DNA from: J089 sp964535735
GTDB taxonomy: Bacteria; Fidelibacterota; Marinisomatia; Marinisomatales; J089
Direction: 5' to 3'
NCBI GenBank assembly: GCA_964535735.1
Contig: CAZHTM010000008.1
Coordinates: 14,056 to 78,055 of the forward strand
Length of the DNA: 64,000 bases
Shown: positions 37,324 through 46,582 of the stretch, in pieces
How positions within the stretch are numbered: the first letter of the stretch is position 1
Layout: the number at the start of each line of letters is the position of its first letter
The notes under the pieces: generated by a model
The model's input: only the letters and a program-made list of their open reading frames with translations
Databases searched by the model: none
What the model was told of the DNA's origin: nothing
Translations under genes and position numbers: made by a program

Positions 37324-37505
37324 TCGACATTGCTGAGAATACCTGCGATTTTTGTGGGGCCTGCGTGAGCGTCTGTCCGCCGGATTGTATTGAAATACAA
37401 GAAGCCAATATTTTTATCGATCAACAGACCTGTATTGATTGTAATCTCTGCGTGTATGCATGTCCCCTTGACGTTCTGAGCTCAAATGATACCGAAGAAA
37501 ACTGA
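37320..37505 (+). CDS. 2[4Fe-4S] ferredoxin
   Basis: A 61-residue bacterial-type ferredoxin with two complete CxxCxxCxxxCP sites: Cys 9, 12, 15, 19 and Cys 38, 41, 44, 48. It is encoded between a membrane protein and a geranylgeranyl-reductase-family flavoprotein, overlapping both (4 nt and 20 nt). It is therefore the probable electron donor for that reductase. Confidence 0.95.
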   Translation: MIDIAENTCDFCGACVSVCPPDCIEIQEANIFIDQQTCIDCNLCVYACPLDVLSSNDTEEN

Positions 37506-38670
37506 CATTGTGGTTGTGGGCGGGGGACCAGCGGGTTCCACCTTTGCCCTCCATGCCGCTCAAAGCGGTCTGGATGTGGTGCTATTGGAAAAGGATCGGG
37601 ACATTGGGGTTCCCGTTCGTTGCGGTGAAGCTGTCAGTGATACGGGATTGCGCATTTTTCATGAACCAGACCCGCGTTGGATTCGATCCACCATTGATCG
37701 TATTCGAATGATATCGCCGGATGAGACCGTGATTGAATTTCCGTTGAAAGAATTCGGTTATATTCTGGATCGACGCATATTTGACATGGATTTGGCTCGC
37801 TTTGCCGCGGAAGCAGGCACACAAATCTTTACGAAGGCTTATGTGAATGGCCTCTTAATTGACCATGACCAGGTTTGCGGTGTCCGGGGACTTTATGTCA
37901 ATGAACCGTTTGAACTGCACGCCCGTTTAGTCGTAGGAGCTGACGGTGTGGAAAGCCGGGTGGGTCGCTGGGCCGGTATACGAACCCAGCTAAAACTTAA
38001 AGACCTGGAATCAGGACTTCAAAAAACCGTTTCTGGAATCGACGTAACTTCCAATATATTCGAATTTTATCTGTCCCGTAATTGGGCGCCTGGTGGATAT
38101 TTATGGGTATTCCCAAAAGGACCGCACATGGCCAACATTGGCTTGGCAATTAACGGATTGGACGCGAAGAACGGACGCTCCGCACGGTCATTTTTAGATG
38201 CATTTCTGGAATGGAAATATCCTGATGGCGCCGTGCTGAGTACTGTTGCTGGTGGTATTCCGGTGGCAAAAACAGTAAAGGAAATGACCGCGGATGGTTT
38301 GATGTTGGTAGGTGATGCGGCGCATACTGTCAATCCATTAACGGGAGGGGGAATTATTTCTGGTATGCGGAGCGGTCTTTTAGCGGCAGAGACGGCGATT
38401 GAGGTACTTAAATCCAATCGAAATCCGTCCAAGTCGAATCTTGAATCCTATCCAAAGGCTTGGGCCAGCATTGGGGGAAAGAATCACGAACGATTGTATC
38501 GCCTAAAAGAGGCGGTTTACCGGCTGAGTGATGAGGAACTGAATTCGATAGCTCATCGATTGGAGGGCATTCCAGATACGGACCTGTCATTGTTTAAAAT
38601 ATTTTCCACCGCTCTAAGAACAAAGCCATCGCTTTTAATTCATGTAGCGCGTTTATTTTCGGGAATTTGA
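37486..38670 (+). CDS. Geranylgeranyl reductase-family FAD-dependent oxidoreductase
   Basis: A 394-aa flavoprotein that saturates isoprenoid double bonds. The N-terminal Rossmann motif is VVGGGPAGSTFALHAA, followed by the conserved VRCGEAVSD block, GADGVESRVGRW, and the second FAD motif LMLVGDAAHTVNPLTGGG. The adjacent ferredoxin fits the electron supply of archaeal-type members. Candidate substrates are the side chain of a menaquinone, a polyprenyl carrier, or archaeal-type ether lipids. The sequence does not decide among these. Confidence 0.9.
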   Translation: MIPKKTDIVVVGGGPAGSTFALHAAQSGLDVVLLEKDRDIGVPVRCGEAVSDTGLRIFHEPDPRWIRSTIDRIRMISPDETVIEFPLKEFGYILDRRIFDMDLARFAAEAGTQIFTKAYVNGLLIDHDQVCGVRGLYVNEPFELHARLVVGADGVESRVGRWAGIRTQLKLKDLESGLQKTVSGIDVTSNIFEFYLSRNWAPGGYLWVFPKGPHMANIGLAINGLDAKNGRSARSFLDAFLEWKYPDGAVLSTVAGGIPVAKTVKEMTADGLMLVGDAAHTVNPLTGGGIISGMRSGLLAAETAIEVLKSNRNPSKSNLESYPKAWASIGGKNHERLYRLKEAVYRLSDEELNSIAHRLEGIPDTDLSLFKIFSTALRTKPSLLIHVARLFSGI

Positions 38671-41489
38671 TGCTAGATAAAGAATTACTGACCCATTTGG
38701 GTCTTCAAACATTTGTCGTATTTGATTTCGAAACCACTGGACTGGATCCTGAATTCGACCGGTTGATTGAAATTGCCGCTCTGAAGTATGTGGATGGGGA
38801 GGTGGATGATAAATTCGTGACCCTGGTTAATCCGGGAATACCCATCAGTTCTATGATCACTGATATCACGGGCATTTCCAATGAAATGGTGAAAAAATCC
38901 CCAAAGGAAGAGGACTTGGTAGCTGAATTCCAGGAATTTTTAGGTGAATATCCGTTGGTGGCCCATAACATTTCTTTTGATTGGTCTTTTCTAACGGCCC
39001 TACGACGGCGATATGATCAACCGCTACTTTCAAATCCCCTTTATGATACCTTATCTCTGGCACGAACGTTTTTATTCGATTTACCGGCCTTCAATTTGGG
39101 AACGGTAGCCGAATATTATGGTCTTTCAGCGGAAGGTTCCCACCGAGCGGAAAAGGATACAGAAAATTGTGGGGTTATATTTTTGGAATTGGTGGAAGAA
39201 GCAGCCTCGTATCGTTTATCGATCATCACCAAATTACTGGAAATTTTAAAACACGGATCATTTCCTAATAAAGACCTCTATTCGGCTTTAGCACGGGAAA
39301 TGTCACGGGTGGGAAAAACCAAGACCGGGTTGGTGGCGCCTCGACGGGATCACCACATGATGAATAATATTTATTTTTGCGAAGGTGAAACCGACATTTC
39401 CGGTCTCACGCCCGAAACCGTATTTGGTCCAGAGGGTTATTTGGCGCGTTCTTTAGACGATTTCGAAGATCGGCGGGAGCAGGTTCAATTCTCAAATTTT
39501 GTATCTGAAGTCATTACTGGTGAGCCGGAATTCGGTGTCGCTGAGGCCGGTACTGGATTGGGGAAATCGATGGCGTATTTATTCCCGGCGCTGCAAAAAG
39601 CATTTGAATCTGACGGGGAAATACCGGTAGTGGTTTCCTGTTATACCAAACATCTCCAGGATCAACTTTTCCACAAAGATTTACCTCAATTAGCGGACGC
39701 CATTCAGACCTCGGTCAAAGCGGTAAAATTGAAGGGAAGAAGCAACTACATCTGTCTGACACGATTAGACTGGGTGATCCATGACGCGGCCAATATTCTT
39801 TCGCCATCAGAAGTGGAATGCCTGCTGCCCCTGATTATCTGGCTGGACTGGACCGAAACTGGAGATTTGCAGGAATGCAATGGTTTTTGGGGGAGTCGTC
39901 CCGGTCGCGTGGCGTCGATGATTCAAAGCGATCCCGGTTTCTGTACAACCAATCTTTGTCAGCAACATCATGGATGTTATTTCGGCAAACTTCGGCGGAT
40001 GACCTATGAAGCCAATCTTATTATTGTCAATCACGCCTTGCTCCTCTCAGAAATGACCAATCCCGGTCTTTTACCCGCTTATGATACAGTTATCATTGAT
40101 GAAGCGCATAATTTGATACCCACGGCATACGGACAATTATCCCGAAGCCTGGACTTATTTTACATCACTACTGTACTCCAATTGATTGATCCAACTGCCC
40201 TAACCAATAAACGGTGGAATGAACAGGTCAAAGCTCTAGCCAAGCTATTCCCAGAATTAAATGATCTTTATTCTACACTTATCAGTGATATTCAAGGTGC
40301 GAAAAGCGCGGCGACGTTATTTTTCGAGGCGTTGGAATCGCATTCCCAAGGACGCTATAAACCTTCGGATCCTTACACGATCAAAATTATCATTTCCAAT
40401 CTGGCGGAAGAATATGGCAATGTTCACCACGAGTTAACCGCATTTATCGATGCCCTAAAACGACTGTTGAACACCCTGCAAAAGTGGGTGAATAGCCTGC
40501 TGAATAAAGATCCCGGTCGTGACGAATATCCGGAAACTCATGCGGCGTTTGAACAACGTCAGGAACTTATTCAGAATTTATTGGAAACCCTGATTATCCT
40601 CACGCGAGATGTGCAACCGGGGTGGGTGTATTGGCAAGAAGGATCGTATAAACAAAACGATCGAAATGCGAATTTGTATTTATCTATTCACGGCTCTCCT
40701 GTCGATTTAGCTGAGGATTTATACACCAATTTCTTTTCAAAACTGGACTACTGCCTCCTGACATCGGCGACCTTGAGAGTGGACGACCGTTTTGATTATT
40801 TCCTCAATCGGATTGGTTTAGGGACGTCCAGGGCAGAATCAGTCCGGACAGCTGAATTCCCCAGTCCTTTTCATTATGATGATCAGGTGACCTATCTACA
40901 ATATGCGGGCTCACCATCTATTACAAATGATCCCAAAGCAATTGCTCAAGTGATTTATAACCTTCATCAGAAGTACAATCGGCGGATCATGGTTTTATTT
41001 ACCTCCTACCGATTGTTGGAAGGGACGTATCGTTATCTTCGTACTTTCCCCGGGGGACGGGACATGCCCCTCTTTGCTCAGGTGTATGGTACCAGTCGGT
41101 GGGCAATCTTAAAAGGCATGCACAACACGGAAAATGGCATCCTTTTGGGAACGAGCGCGTTTTGGGAAGGAGTGGACCTCCCTGGAAATCTTCTTGAAAT
41201 CTTGATAATCACCAAACTTCCCTTTGATGTTCCTTCCGAACCGATTGTAAAAGCGTATTCAGCGGCCATATCAGAGCGGGGCGGTAATGCCTTCATGGAA
41301 TACAGCGTTCCCGAATGTGTAATAAAACTTCGTCAGGGGTTTGGCCGACTGATTCGGACCATTCATGATGAAGGAATTTTTGTTATTTTGGATGATCGGG
41401 TGGTGACCAAACGCTACGGCAACCATTTTATGGATGCAATTCCCGTTCGGATGAATATGGTGGACAGTCTCACACAATTTTCTTCTTAG
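38670..41489 (+). CDS. dinG: DinG-type DNA helicase fused to a DnaQ-like 3'-5' exonuclease
   Basis: A 939-aa superfamily 2 helicase of the XPD/DinG group. Start ATG 38670 overlaps the previous stop (TGATG). Residues about 10-170 are a DEDD exonuclease (FDFETTGLD, HNISFDWSF, HRAEKDTEN). The helicase part has Walker A (GTGLGKS near 295), four cysteines suited to an Fe-S cluster (362, 425, 430, 436) and a DEAH box near 476. The C-terminal helicase half contains GTSAFWEGVDLPG and QGFGRLIR. This exonuclease-helicase fusion matches the known DinG arrangement of Gram-positives and others. It probably processes DNA damage or R-loop structures. Confidence 0.95.
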   Translation: MLDKELLTHLGLQTFVVFDFETTGLDPEFDRLIEIAALKYVDGEVDDKFVTLVNPGIPISSMITDITGISNEMVKKSPKEEDLVAEFQEFLGEYPLVAHNISFDWSFLTALRRRYDQPLLSNPLYDTLSLARTFLFDLPAFNLGTVAEYYGLSAEGSHRAEKDTENCGVIFLELVEEAASYRLSIITKLLEILKHGSFPNKDLYSALAREMSRVGKTKTGLVAPRRDHHMMNNIYFCEGETDISGLTPETVFGPEGYLARSLDDFEDRREQVQFSNFVSEVITGEPEFGVAEAGTGLGKSMAYLFPALQKAFESDGEIPVVVSCYTKHLQDQLFHKDLPQLADAIQTSVKAVKLKGRSNYICLTRLDWVIHDAANILSPSEVECLLPLIIWLDWTETGDLQECNGFWGSRPGRVASMIQSDPGFCTTNLCQQHHGCYFGKLRRMTYEANLIIVNHALLLSEMTNPGLLPAYDTVIIDEAHNLIPTAYGQLSRSLDLFYITTVLQLIDPTALTNKRWNEQVKALAKLFPELNDLYSTLISDIQGAKSAATLFFEALESHSQGRYKPSDPYTIKIIISNLAEEYGNVHHELTAFIDALKRLLNTLQKWVNSLLNKDPGRDEYPETHAAFEQRQELIQNLLETLIILTRDVQPGWVYWQEGSYKQNDRNANLYLSIHGSPVDLAEDLYTNFFSKLDYCLLTSATLRVDDRFDYFLNRIGLGTSRAESVRTAEFPSPFHYDDQVTYLQYAGSPSITNDPKAIAQVIYNLHQKYNRRIMVLFTSYRLLEGTYRYLRTFPGGRDMPLFAQVYGTSRWAILKGMHNTENGILLGTSAFWEGVDLPGNLLEILIITKLPFDVPSEPIVKAYSAAISERGGNAFMEYSVPECVIKLRQGFGRLIRTIHDEGIFVILDDRVVTKRYGNHFMDAIPVRMNMVDSLTQFSS

Positions 41490-41539
41490 GCCTACGGTGC
41501 CTGCTTGATATACGTTTCGATGGGGGGGTAAATTTCTCT

Positions 41540-43066
41540 ATGGCAATCCTTACGCTTTCCGATCGACGCTATTCCGTCGATGATTTCCGCCCTTTTTTTA
41601 ATGGACCGGTCCAGGTACGCATTCAACCGAAAGTGCGTTCCAAGATTGTGGACTGTGCCCATCGTTTTCAGTCAGTTGTCTCGCAAGATCTGAAAATTTA
41701 TGGAGTCAATACAGGGTTCGGGAATCTGAGTCAAATCCGAATCAGCCCCAAAGAACAGGCAAAACTGCAACTCAACCTGGTCCGAAGCCATGCCGCCGGT
41801 GTGGGAGAGCCCCTTTCCTTGCCCTTAACCCGGATTGTCCTTTTCCTGAAACTGCTCACATTTTCCAAAGGTGTTAGTGGAGTCCGATTCCAGGTAGTCC
41901 AGCAAATCGCCAAATTCCTTAAATATGACATTTTGCCTGTGATTCCCATTCAGGGATCGGTGGGGGCCAGCGGGGATTTAGCTCCTATGGCGCATCTGGC
42001 GCTGGCTCTAATCGGTGAAGGTGATGTCCACTTTCAGGACCGCGTGATTCCCAGTATGGTCGCCATGAAAAATGTGGGGATGGACCCGCTGGTATTGGGC
42101 TCCAAAGAAGGCTTAAGTCTGATCAATGGAACTCAAGTATCCACCGCGTTAGCGATACAGGCCGTTCTGGAAGCGGAAAATCTGCTAAAACATGCGGACA
42201 TCATTGGAGCCATGTCCGTGGAAGCCAGTTTATCGACCAGACAGGTCTTCGCTCCTGAAATCCACAAGCTGAAAGCGCACCCCGGGCAACAGACTGTGGC
42301 TCAAAATATTTGGCGGTTTTTGGAAGGGAGTGAAATTGTGGCCTCACATGAGGAATGTGATCGCGTGCAAGATCCCTATAGCCTCCGGTGTATGCCCCAT
42401 GTTCATGGAGCTTCTCGGGAGACCTTCGGCCAAGCCAAAAAGATGGTGGAAGATGAAATCAATAGTGTAAGTGATAATCCCCTCATTTTACCCGATAATC
42501 AGGTGGCAACTTCGGGGCATTTTCACGCCGAATTTATCGCTCAGGCGATGGATATCTTGGCTATTGCTGTGAGTGAAATTGGGGGGATTTCGGAACGTCG
42601 GATCCATTATTTCATGAAAGGGATTGGCGATCGTTTGCCACCATTCTTGGCTCACAATCCCGGTCTGGAATCGGGAGCCATGATTGCACATGTTACGGCG
42701 GCGTCTTTAGTGTCGGAAAACAAAACCTTAAGCCATCCCGCGAGTATTGATTCGATTCCCACGTCCGGTGGACAAGAAGATTATGTGAGTATGGCACCCT
42801 GGGCGGGACGTAAAGCGCTCCAAATTACGGCAAATGTGACCCAGATTCTAGCCATCGAGTTATTGGTCAATACACGAGCCATTTTATTGTTTTACAAGGG
42901 ATTGAAACCAAGTAAAGGAACTCGACCGGTTTTGACCTACTTGAAGCGATTTATTCGCTACCAGATGGGGGACTACCCGGTGGCCTATGATATACGCATT
43001 TTGCGTGATATAATATCTCAGGGGAATCTAGCCACTCTTCTTCAGAAATATGTTAACTTGGAGTAA
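41540..43066 (+). CDS. hutH: Histidine ammonia-lyase
   Basis: Deaminates histidine to urocanate using the MIO prosthetic group formed from Ala143-Ser144-Gly145 (GSVGASGDLAP). NTGFG near the N-terminus and the SHAAGVGEPL block, which favours histidine over phenylalanine, support the call. The 508-aa length is normal. No hutU, hutI or hutG lies nearby, so a complete histidine-degradation pathway is not shown by this window. It ends 2 nt before guaB. Confidence 0.95.
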   Translation: MAILTLSDRRYSVDDFRPFFNGPVQVRIQPKVRSKIVDCAHRFQSVVSQDLKIYGVNTGFGNLSQIRISPKEQAKLQLNLVRSHAAGVGEPLSLPLTRIVLFLKLLTFSKGVSGVRFQVVQQIAKFLKYDILPVIPIQGSVGASGDLAPMAHLALALIGEGDVHFQDRVIPSMVAMKNVGMDPLVLGSKEGLSLINGTQVSTALAIQAVLEAENLLKHADIIGAMSVEASLSTRQVFAPEIHKLKAHPGQQTVAQNIWRFLEGSEIVASHEECDRVQDPYSLRCMPHVHGASRETFGQAKKMVEDEINSVSDNPLILPDNQVATSGHFHAEFIAQAMDILAIAVSEIGGISERRIHYFMKGIGDRLPPFLAHNPGLESGAMIAHVTAASLVSENKTLSHPASIDSIPTSGGQEDYVSMAPWAGRKALQITANVTQILAIELLVNTRAILLFYKGLKPSKGTRPVLTYLKRFIRYQMGDYPVAYDIRILRDIISQGNLATLLQKYVNLE

Positions 43067-43068
43067 TC

Positions 43069-44532
43069 GTGTCTAAAGAATTTCGACCAGGCTATACCTT
43101 CGATGATGTGCTTTTGGTGCCTCAGGCTTCATCCGTACTTCCCCGAGATGTAGATATAACCACTATTTTAACCCGATCCATCCACCTCAATATTCCCATA
43201 TTAAGTGCCGCCATGGATACAGTGACGGAATCCGAGATGGCCATTGCACTAGCCAGGGAAGGAGGGATCGGTATTATTCATAAAAACCTCACCATCTCCG
43301 ATCAAGCCAAGATGGTGGATCGGGTGAAGCGGTCGGAAAGTGGTATGATTATGGATCCCATCACGCTGGACGTAAATAAAACCATTCGGGACGCTAAGGC
43401 CACCATGGCGCATTATCACATTAGCGGGCTTCCGGTTGTCGATGGGAAAAAATTGGTGGGCATTTTAACCAACCGAGACATTCGATTCGAAACCAACCTT
43501 GATTTGCCGGTGAAACAATGCATGACCAGTGAGAATTTGATCACGGTTCCCATGGGCACGACATTGGAAAAGGCTAAAGAAATATTACAAAAGTATCGGA
43601 TCGAAAAACTGTTGGTGGTAGATAAGAAGGGACAGTTATCAGGATTAATTACGGTCAAAGATATCCAGAAAAAAGAGATGTATCCCAATGCGGCAAAAGA
43701 TAGCAATGGCCGTTTACGGGTCGGAGCTGCCGTGGGCGCTGGCGCGGATGCTGTGGAACGGGCGCAGGAATTAGCCCGAAATGCCGTGGATGTTATCGTA
43801 ATTGACACAGCCCATGGTCATTCAGCCGGTGTTTTAAAAACGATTGATAAAATTAAAGCATCCGTAAGTAGCGTGGATATTATTGCCGGGAATGTGGCCA
43901 CTACGGCAGGAACTCAGGCTCTTATTGATGCCGGTGTGGATGCTGTCAAGGTGGGAATCGGCGCCGGCGCCAGTTGCACAACCCGAATTATTGCCGGTGT
44001 AGGTGTCCCTCAATTAACCGCGATTTTCGATGCGGTGGATGCCGCTTCAAAAGCCGATATCCCCATCATCGCCGATGGCGGAATCCGCTACAGCGGAGAC
44101 GCGGCCAAATGCCTGGCGGCGGGAGCTCAAAGTTTTATGCTAGGCAGTTTATTGGCGGGAATGGACGAAAGCCCTGGAGAAACGATCCTTTATGAAGGTC
44201 GTCAGTATAAAGCCTATCGCGGCATGGGCTCACTGGGCGCTATGAAGGAGGGGAGTGGCGACCGGTATTTTCAGGAAGGCACGGAAGCGACCAAGCTGGT
44301 ACCCGAAGGTATTGAAGGAATGGTTCCTTATCGCGGACCCGTACGGCAAACGATTCATCAAATTGTGGGGGGCCTCAGAGCCAGTATGGGGTATTGTGGC
44401 GCTGCTTCGATTAAGGAATTCCCGAATAAAGCAGAGTTTATACGCATGTCCTTGGCAGGAACAAAAGAAAGCCACCCTCACGAAGTAAGAATCGTGAAGG
44501 AGGCTCCCAATTATCAGGTGAATAAGAGTTAA
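43069..44532 (+). CDS. guaB: Inosine-5'-monophosphate dehydrogenase
   Basis: Oxidises IMP to XMP, the committed step of GMP synthesis. A GTG start at 43069 has GGAG just upstream. The 487-aa product has the TIM-barrel N-terminus (FDDVLLVPQAS), two CBS domains (about 95-205) and the catalytic loop GAGASCTTR with Cys303. The mobile flap (YRGMGSLGAM) and C-terminal GGLRASMGYCGA are present. It converges on rpsT with a single base between the two stops. Confidence 0.98.
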   Translation: MSKEFRPGYTFDDVLLVPQASSVLPRDVDITTILTRSIHLNIPILSAAMDTVTESEMAIALAREGGIGIIHKNLTISDQAKMVDRVKRSESGMIMDPITLDVNKTIRDAKATMAHYHISGLPVVDGKKLVGILTNRDIRFETNLDLPVKQCMTSENLITVPMGTTLEKAKEILQKYRIEKLLVVDKKGQLSGLITVKDIQKKEMYPNAAKDSNGRLRVGAAVGAGADAVERAQELARNAVDVIVIDTAHGHSAGVLKTIDKIKASVSSVDIIAGNVATTAGTQALIDAGVDAVKVGIGAGASCTTRIIAGVGVPQLTAIFDAVDAASKADIPIIADGGIRYSGDAAKCLAAGAQSFMLGSLLAGMDESPGETILYEGRQYKAYRGMGSLGAMKEGSGDRYFQEGTEATKLVPEGIEGMVPYRGPVRQTIHQIVGGLRASMGYCGAASIKEFPNKAEFIRMSLAGTKESHPHEVRIVKEAPNYQVNKS

Positions 44533-44533
44533 G

Positions 44534-44788
44534 TTAGGATAGGGAATTCAAATGCCGCGTAATTTGCGCTTTCCGGCGGGCGGCAGTGTTTTTATGAATG
44601 AGCCCGGTTTGGGCCATTTTGTCTAAAAAGCTAACCGTTTCTTTATAGATGGGTTCGGCGGTCTGTAAATCCGTTGACGTCAATACCCGTTTAACCAGTG
44701 TTTTCATCCGGGATTGATTTTGGATATTACGTTCGCGCCGTCTCACATCCTGACGTGTACGTTTAATTTGTTGGGGATGTCTGTCCAT
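44534..44788 (-). CDS. rpsT: 30S ribosomal protein S20
   Basis: An 84-aa, strongly basic helical protein of the small ribosomal subunit. The block QIKRTRQDVRRRERN at the N-terminus, SRMKTLVKRV in the middle and IHKNTAARRKAQITRHL at the C-terminus are the S20 signature. A ribosome-binding site (TAGGA, minus strand) precedes the start. It is transcribed away from the Crp-family gene and faces guaB tail to tail. Confidence 0.95.
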   Translation of the reverse strand: MDRHPQQIKRTRQDVRRRERNIQNQSRMKTLVKRVLTSTDLQTAEPIYKETVSFLDKMAQTGLIHKNTAARRKAQITRHLNSLS

Positions 44789-44938
44789 TGTGTCCTATTA
44801 AGTTAAAAAATTAGACCGGAAATTATTCCCTGGCGTCGATGGAAGTCAACAATAATGGCGGATATTTACGGTGGAAATTTGTGCCCTCTGGAAAGTTTCA
44901 ACCATTTGAAAAATTCTCTAAAACCGTTATCTTTTACC

Positions 44939-45619
44939 ATGGATAAGATTAAACTTCTGCAATCAGTCCCTCTGTTTAGCGACCTGAGTGACTCCTCACT
45001 CCGAAAAATTTCTGACCAAATGATCACCCGATCGTACGCCAAAGGCCAGTTGATTTTGATGGAAGAAACTGTTGGTGAAACATTTTTTATTTTAGCAAAT
45101 GGAAGTGTGAAAGTCACCCGAATGAGCGACGATGGACGCGAGGTAATTTTGGCCATGCTAGGTGAAGGGGACTTCTTTGGCGAAATGTCCCTGTTGGATG
45201 GCGAAGGTCGATCAGCCAATGTCATTGCGATTGAGGACACGGAAGCCTTAACGATTAAACGGGGTGAATTTTTAGGTATTTTAGAACGATACCCAAAAAT
45301 CGCTATTAAACTGTTGGAAGAATTAACCCGGAGACTGAGACGAAGTGACCAACAGATTGAAAGTTTATCCTTAAGTGATGCCGAACAGCGAATTTCAATT
45401 GCACTGATTCGGTTGGCTGAAGAGCTTGGCACGATAAAAGGAGGCGCCGTCACGGTTAAAAATTTGCCATATCAACAGGATATTGCTAACATGGCAGGAA
45501 CATCAAGGGAAACCGTTTCCAGAATGTTTAAACTACTTGAAGAAAAAGGATTCATAACCCGTGAGGGGAAATCGCTAACAATCACGAGTTTCGCCAATTT
45601 CTGCAAAACGTTTTCCTGA
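44939..45619 (+). CDS. Crp/Fnr-family transcriptional regulator
   Basis: A 226-aa regulator with a cyclic-nucleotide-binding-type sensor domain (GSVKVTRMSDDGREVILAMLGEGDFFGEMSLLDG) and a C-terminal winged helix (DIANMAGTSRETVSRMFKLLEEKG). I prefer ATG 44939, where the family's usual start (MDKIKLLQSVPLFSDLS) begins. An upstream in-frame ATG at 44855 with GGAAG before it is possible. No Fnr-type cysteine cluster is visible, so an oxygen-sensing Fe-S centre is unlikely. Its ligand and targets are unknown. Confidence 0.92.
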   Translation: MDKIKLLQSVPLFSDLSDSSLRKISDQMITRSYAKGQLILMEETVGETFFILANGSVKVTRMSDDGREVILAMLGEGDFFGEMSLLDGEGRSANVIAIEDTEALTIKRGEFLGILERYPKIAIKLLEELTRRLRRSDQQIESLSLSDAEQRISIALIRLAEELGTIKGGAVTVKNLPYQQDIANMAGTSRETVSRMFKLLEEKGFITREGKSLTITSFANFCKTFS

Positions 45620-45637
45620 TAATCTGATATATATTCC

Positions 45638-46582
45638 ATGAACGACCGGGTCTTGGATCAAATACGTTCCAATAACCACCGCGCTATTTCCCGGTTGATT
45701 ACTCAAATTGAATCTGGTTCTGAAATCTTAGAAGCGGACTTTTCCAATTTGTTTTACTATTCTCATGAATCAGTACGAATTGGTATAACCGGTCCTCCAG
45801 GAGCAGGGAAAAGCACCCTCATCGATCGTCTTGTAATTCATTTACTGGAAAAAGATCTTTCTGTTGGAGTTGTGGCTGTGGACCCCACCAGTCCATTTAC
45901 GGGGGGCGCTTTACTTGGCGATCGGGTTCGGATGAACCATTTTTTCGGGGATCCACGAGTTTTTATTCGCAGTATGGGCTCCCAAGGCGATTTGGGTGGT
46001 CTGGCAAAAAAAGCCCAGGATGTGGGGGACGTGTTAGCAGCCAGCGGAAAAGATATCATTCTCTTCGAAACCGTCGGAGTTGGACAGGGAGAACATGATA
46101 TAATCAAGGCCGTGGATTTCACAGTGGTAGTGTTGGTGCCGGAATCGGGCGATGAAATTCAATTAATGAAGGCTGGTTTAATCGAATTAGCCGACGCCTT
46201 TATTATCAATAAATCGGACCGGGATGGTGCTGATCGACTAGCGCAGACCTTGGAAAATATTTTACAGAATTATTCTCAACAGGCCAAACGCATTCCTGCT
46301 GTGTATCGGACTATTGCTAGCCAGGATAAAGGTGTAGTGGAAGCTCTGGATGGCATTTTAGCGTCGATTGAAGCTGAAAAAGCAACAGGCCAATTTGATC
46401 AGCGCCGGATTCGCCGTCATCGGCAACGGGTATCCACACTCATTCGCGAGCGATTGCTCAAATCCTTTTGGTCGGAAAGCAGGGAATCCCATTTATTCAA
46501 AGAGACGAGCTCTATTGATTCTGTTAAACGATCACCTTACGAAATCGCGAAACAACTTATGAAATCCATGGACCATGAGTGA
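45638..46582 (+). CDS. meaB: MeaB/ArgK-type G3E-related P-loop GTPase
   Basis: A 314-aa GTPase chaperone that loads or protects adenosylcobalamin mutases such as methylmalonyl-CoA mutase. The motifs are GPPGAGKST (52-60), VAVDPTSPFTGGALLGDRVRM, ETVGVGQGE and NKSD. No mutase gene lies in the window, so the partner must be elsewhere. Its stop overlaps tatC (ATGAGTGA). Confidence 0.95.
   Translation: MNDRVLDQIRSNNHRAISRLITQIESGSEILEADFSNLFYYSHESVRIGITGPPGAGKSTLIDRLVIHLLEKDLSVGVVAVDPTSPFTGGALLGDRVRMNHFFGDPRVFIRSMGSQGDLGGLAKKAQDVGDVLAASGKDIILFETVGVGQGEHDIIKAVDFTVVVLVPESGDEIQLMKAGLIELADAFIINKSDRDGADRLAQTLENILQNYSQQAKRIPAVYRTIASQDKGVVEALDGILASIEAEKATGQFDQRRIRRHRQRVSTLIRERLLKSFWSESRESHLFKETSSIDSVKRSPYEIAKQLMKSMDHE

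Noticed and set aside
44866..45453. 195-codon minus-strand frame opposite the Crp/Fnr gene
   Set aside because: The opposite strand encodes a clear regulator with sensor and helix-turn-helix motifs; the antisense product is low-complexity Ser/Arg-rich.
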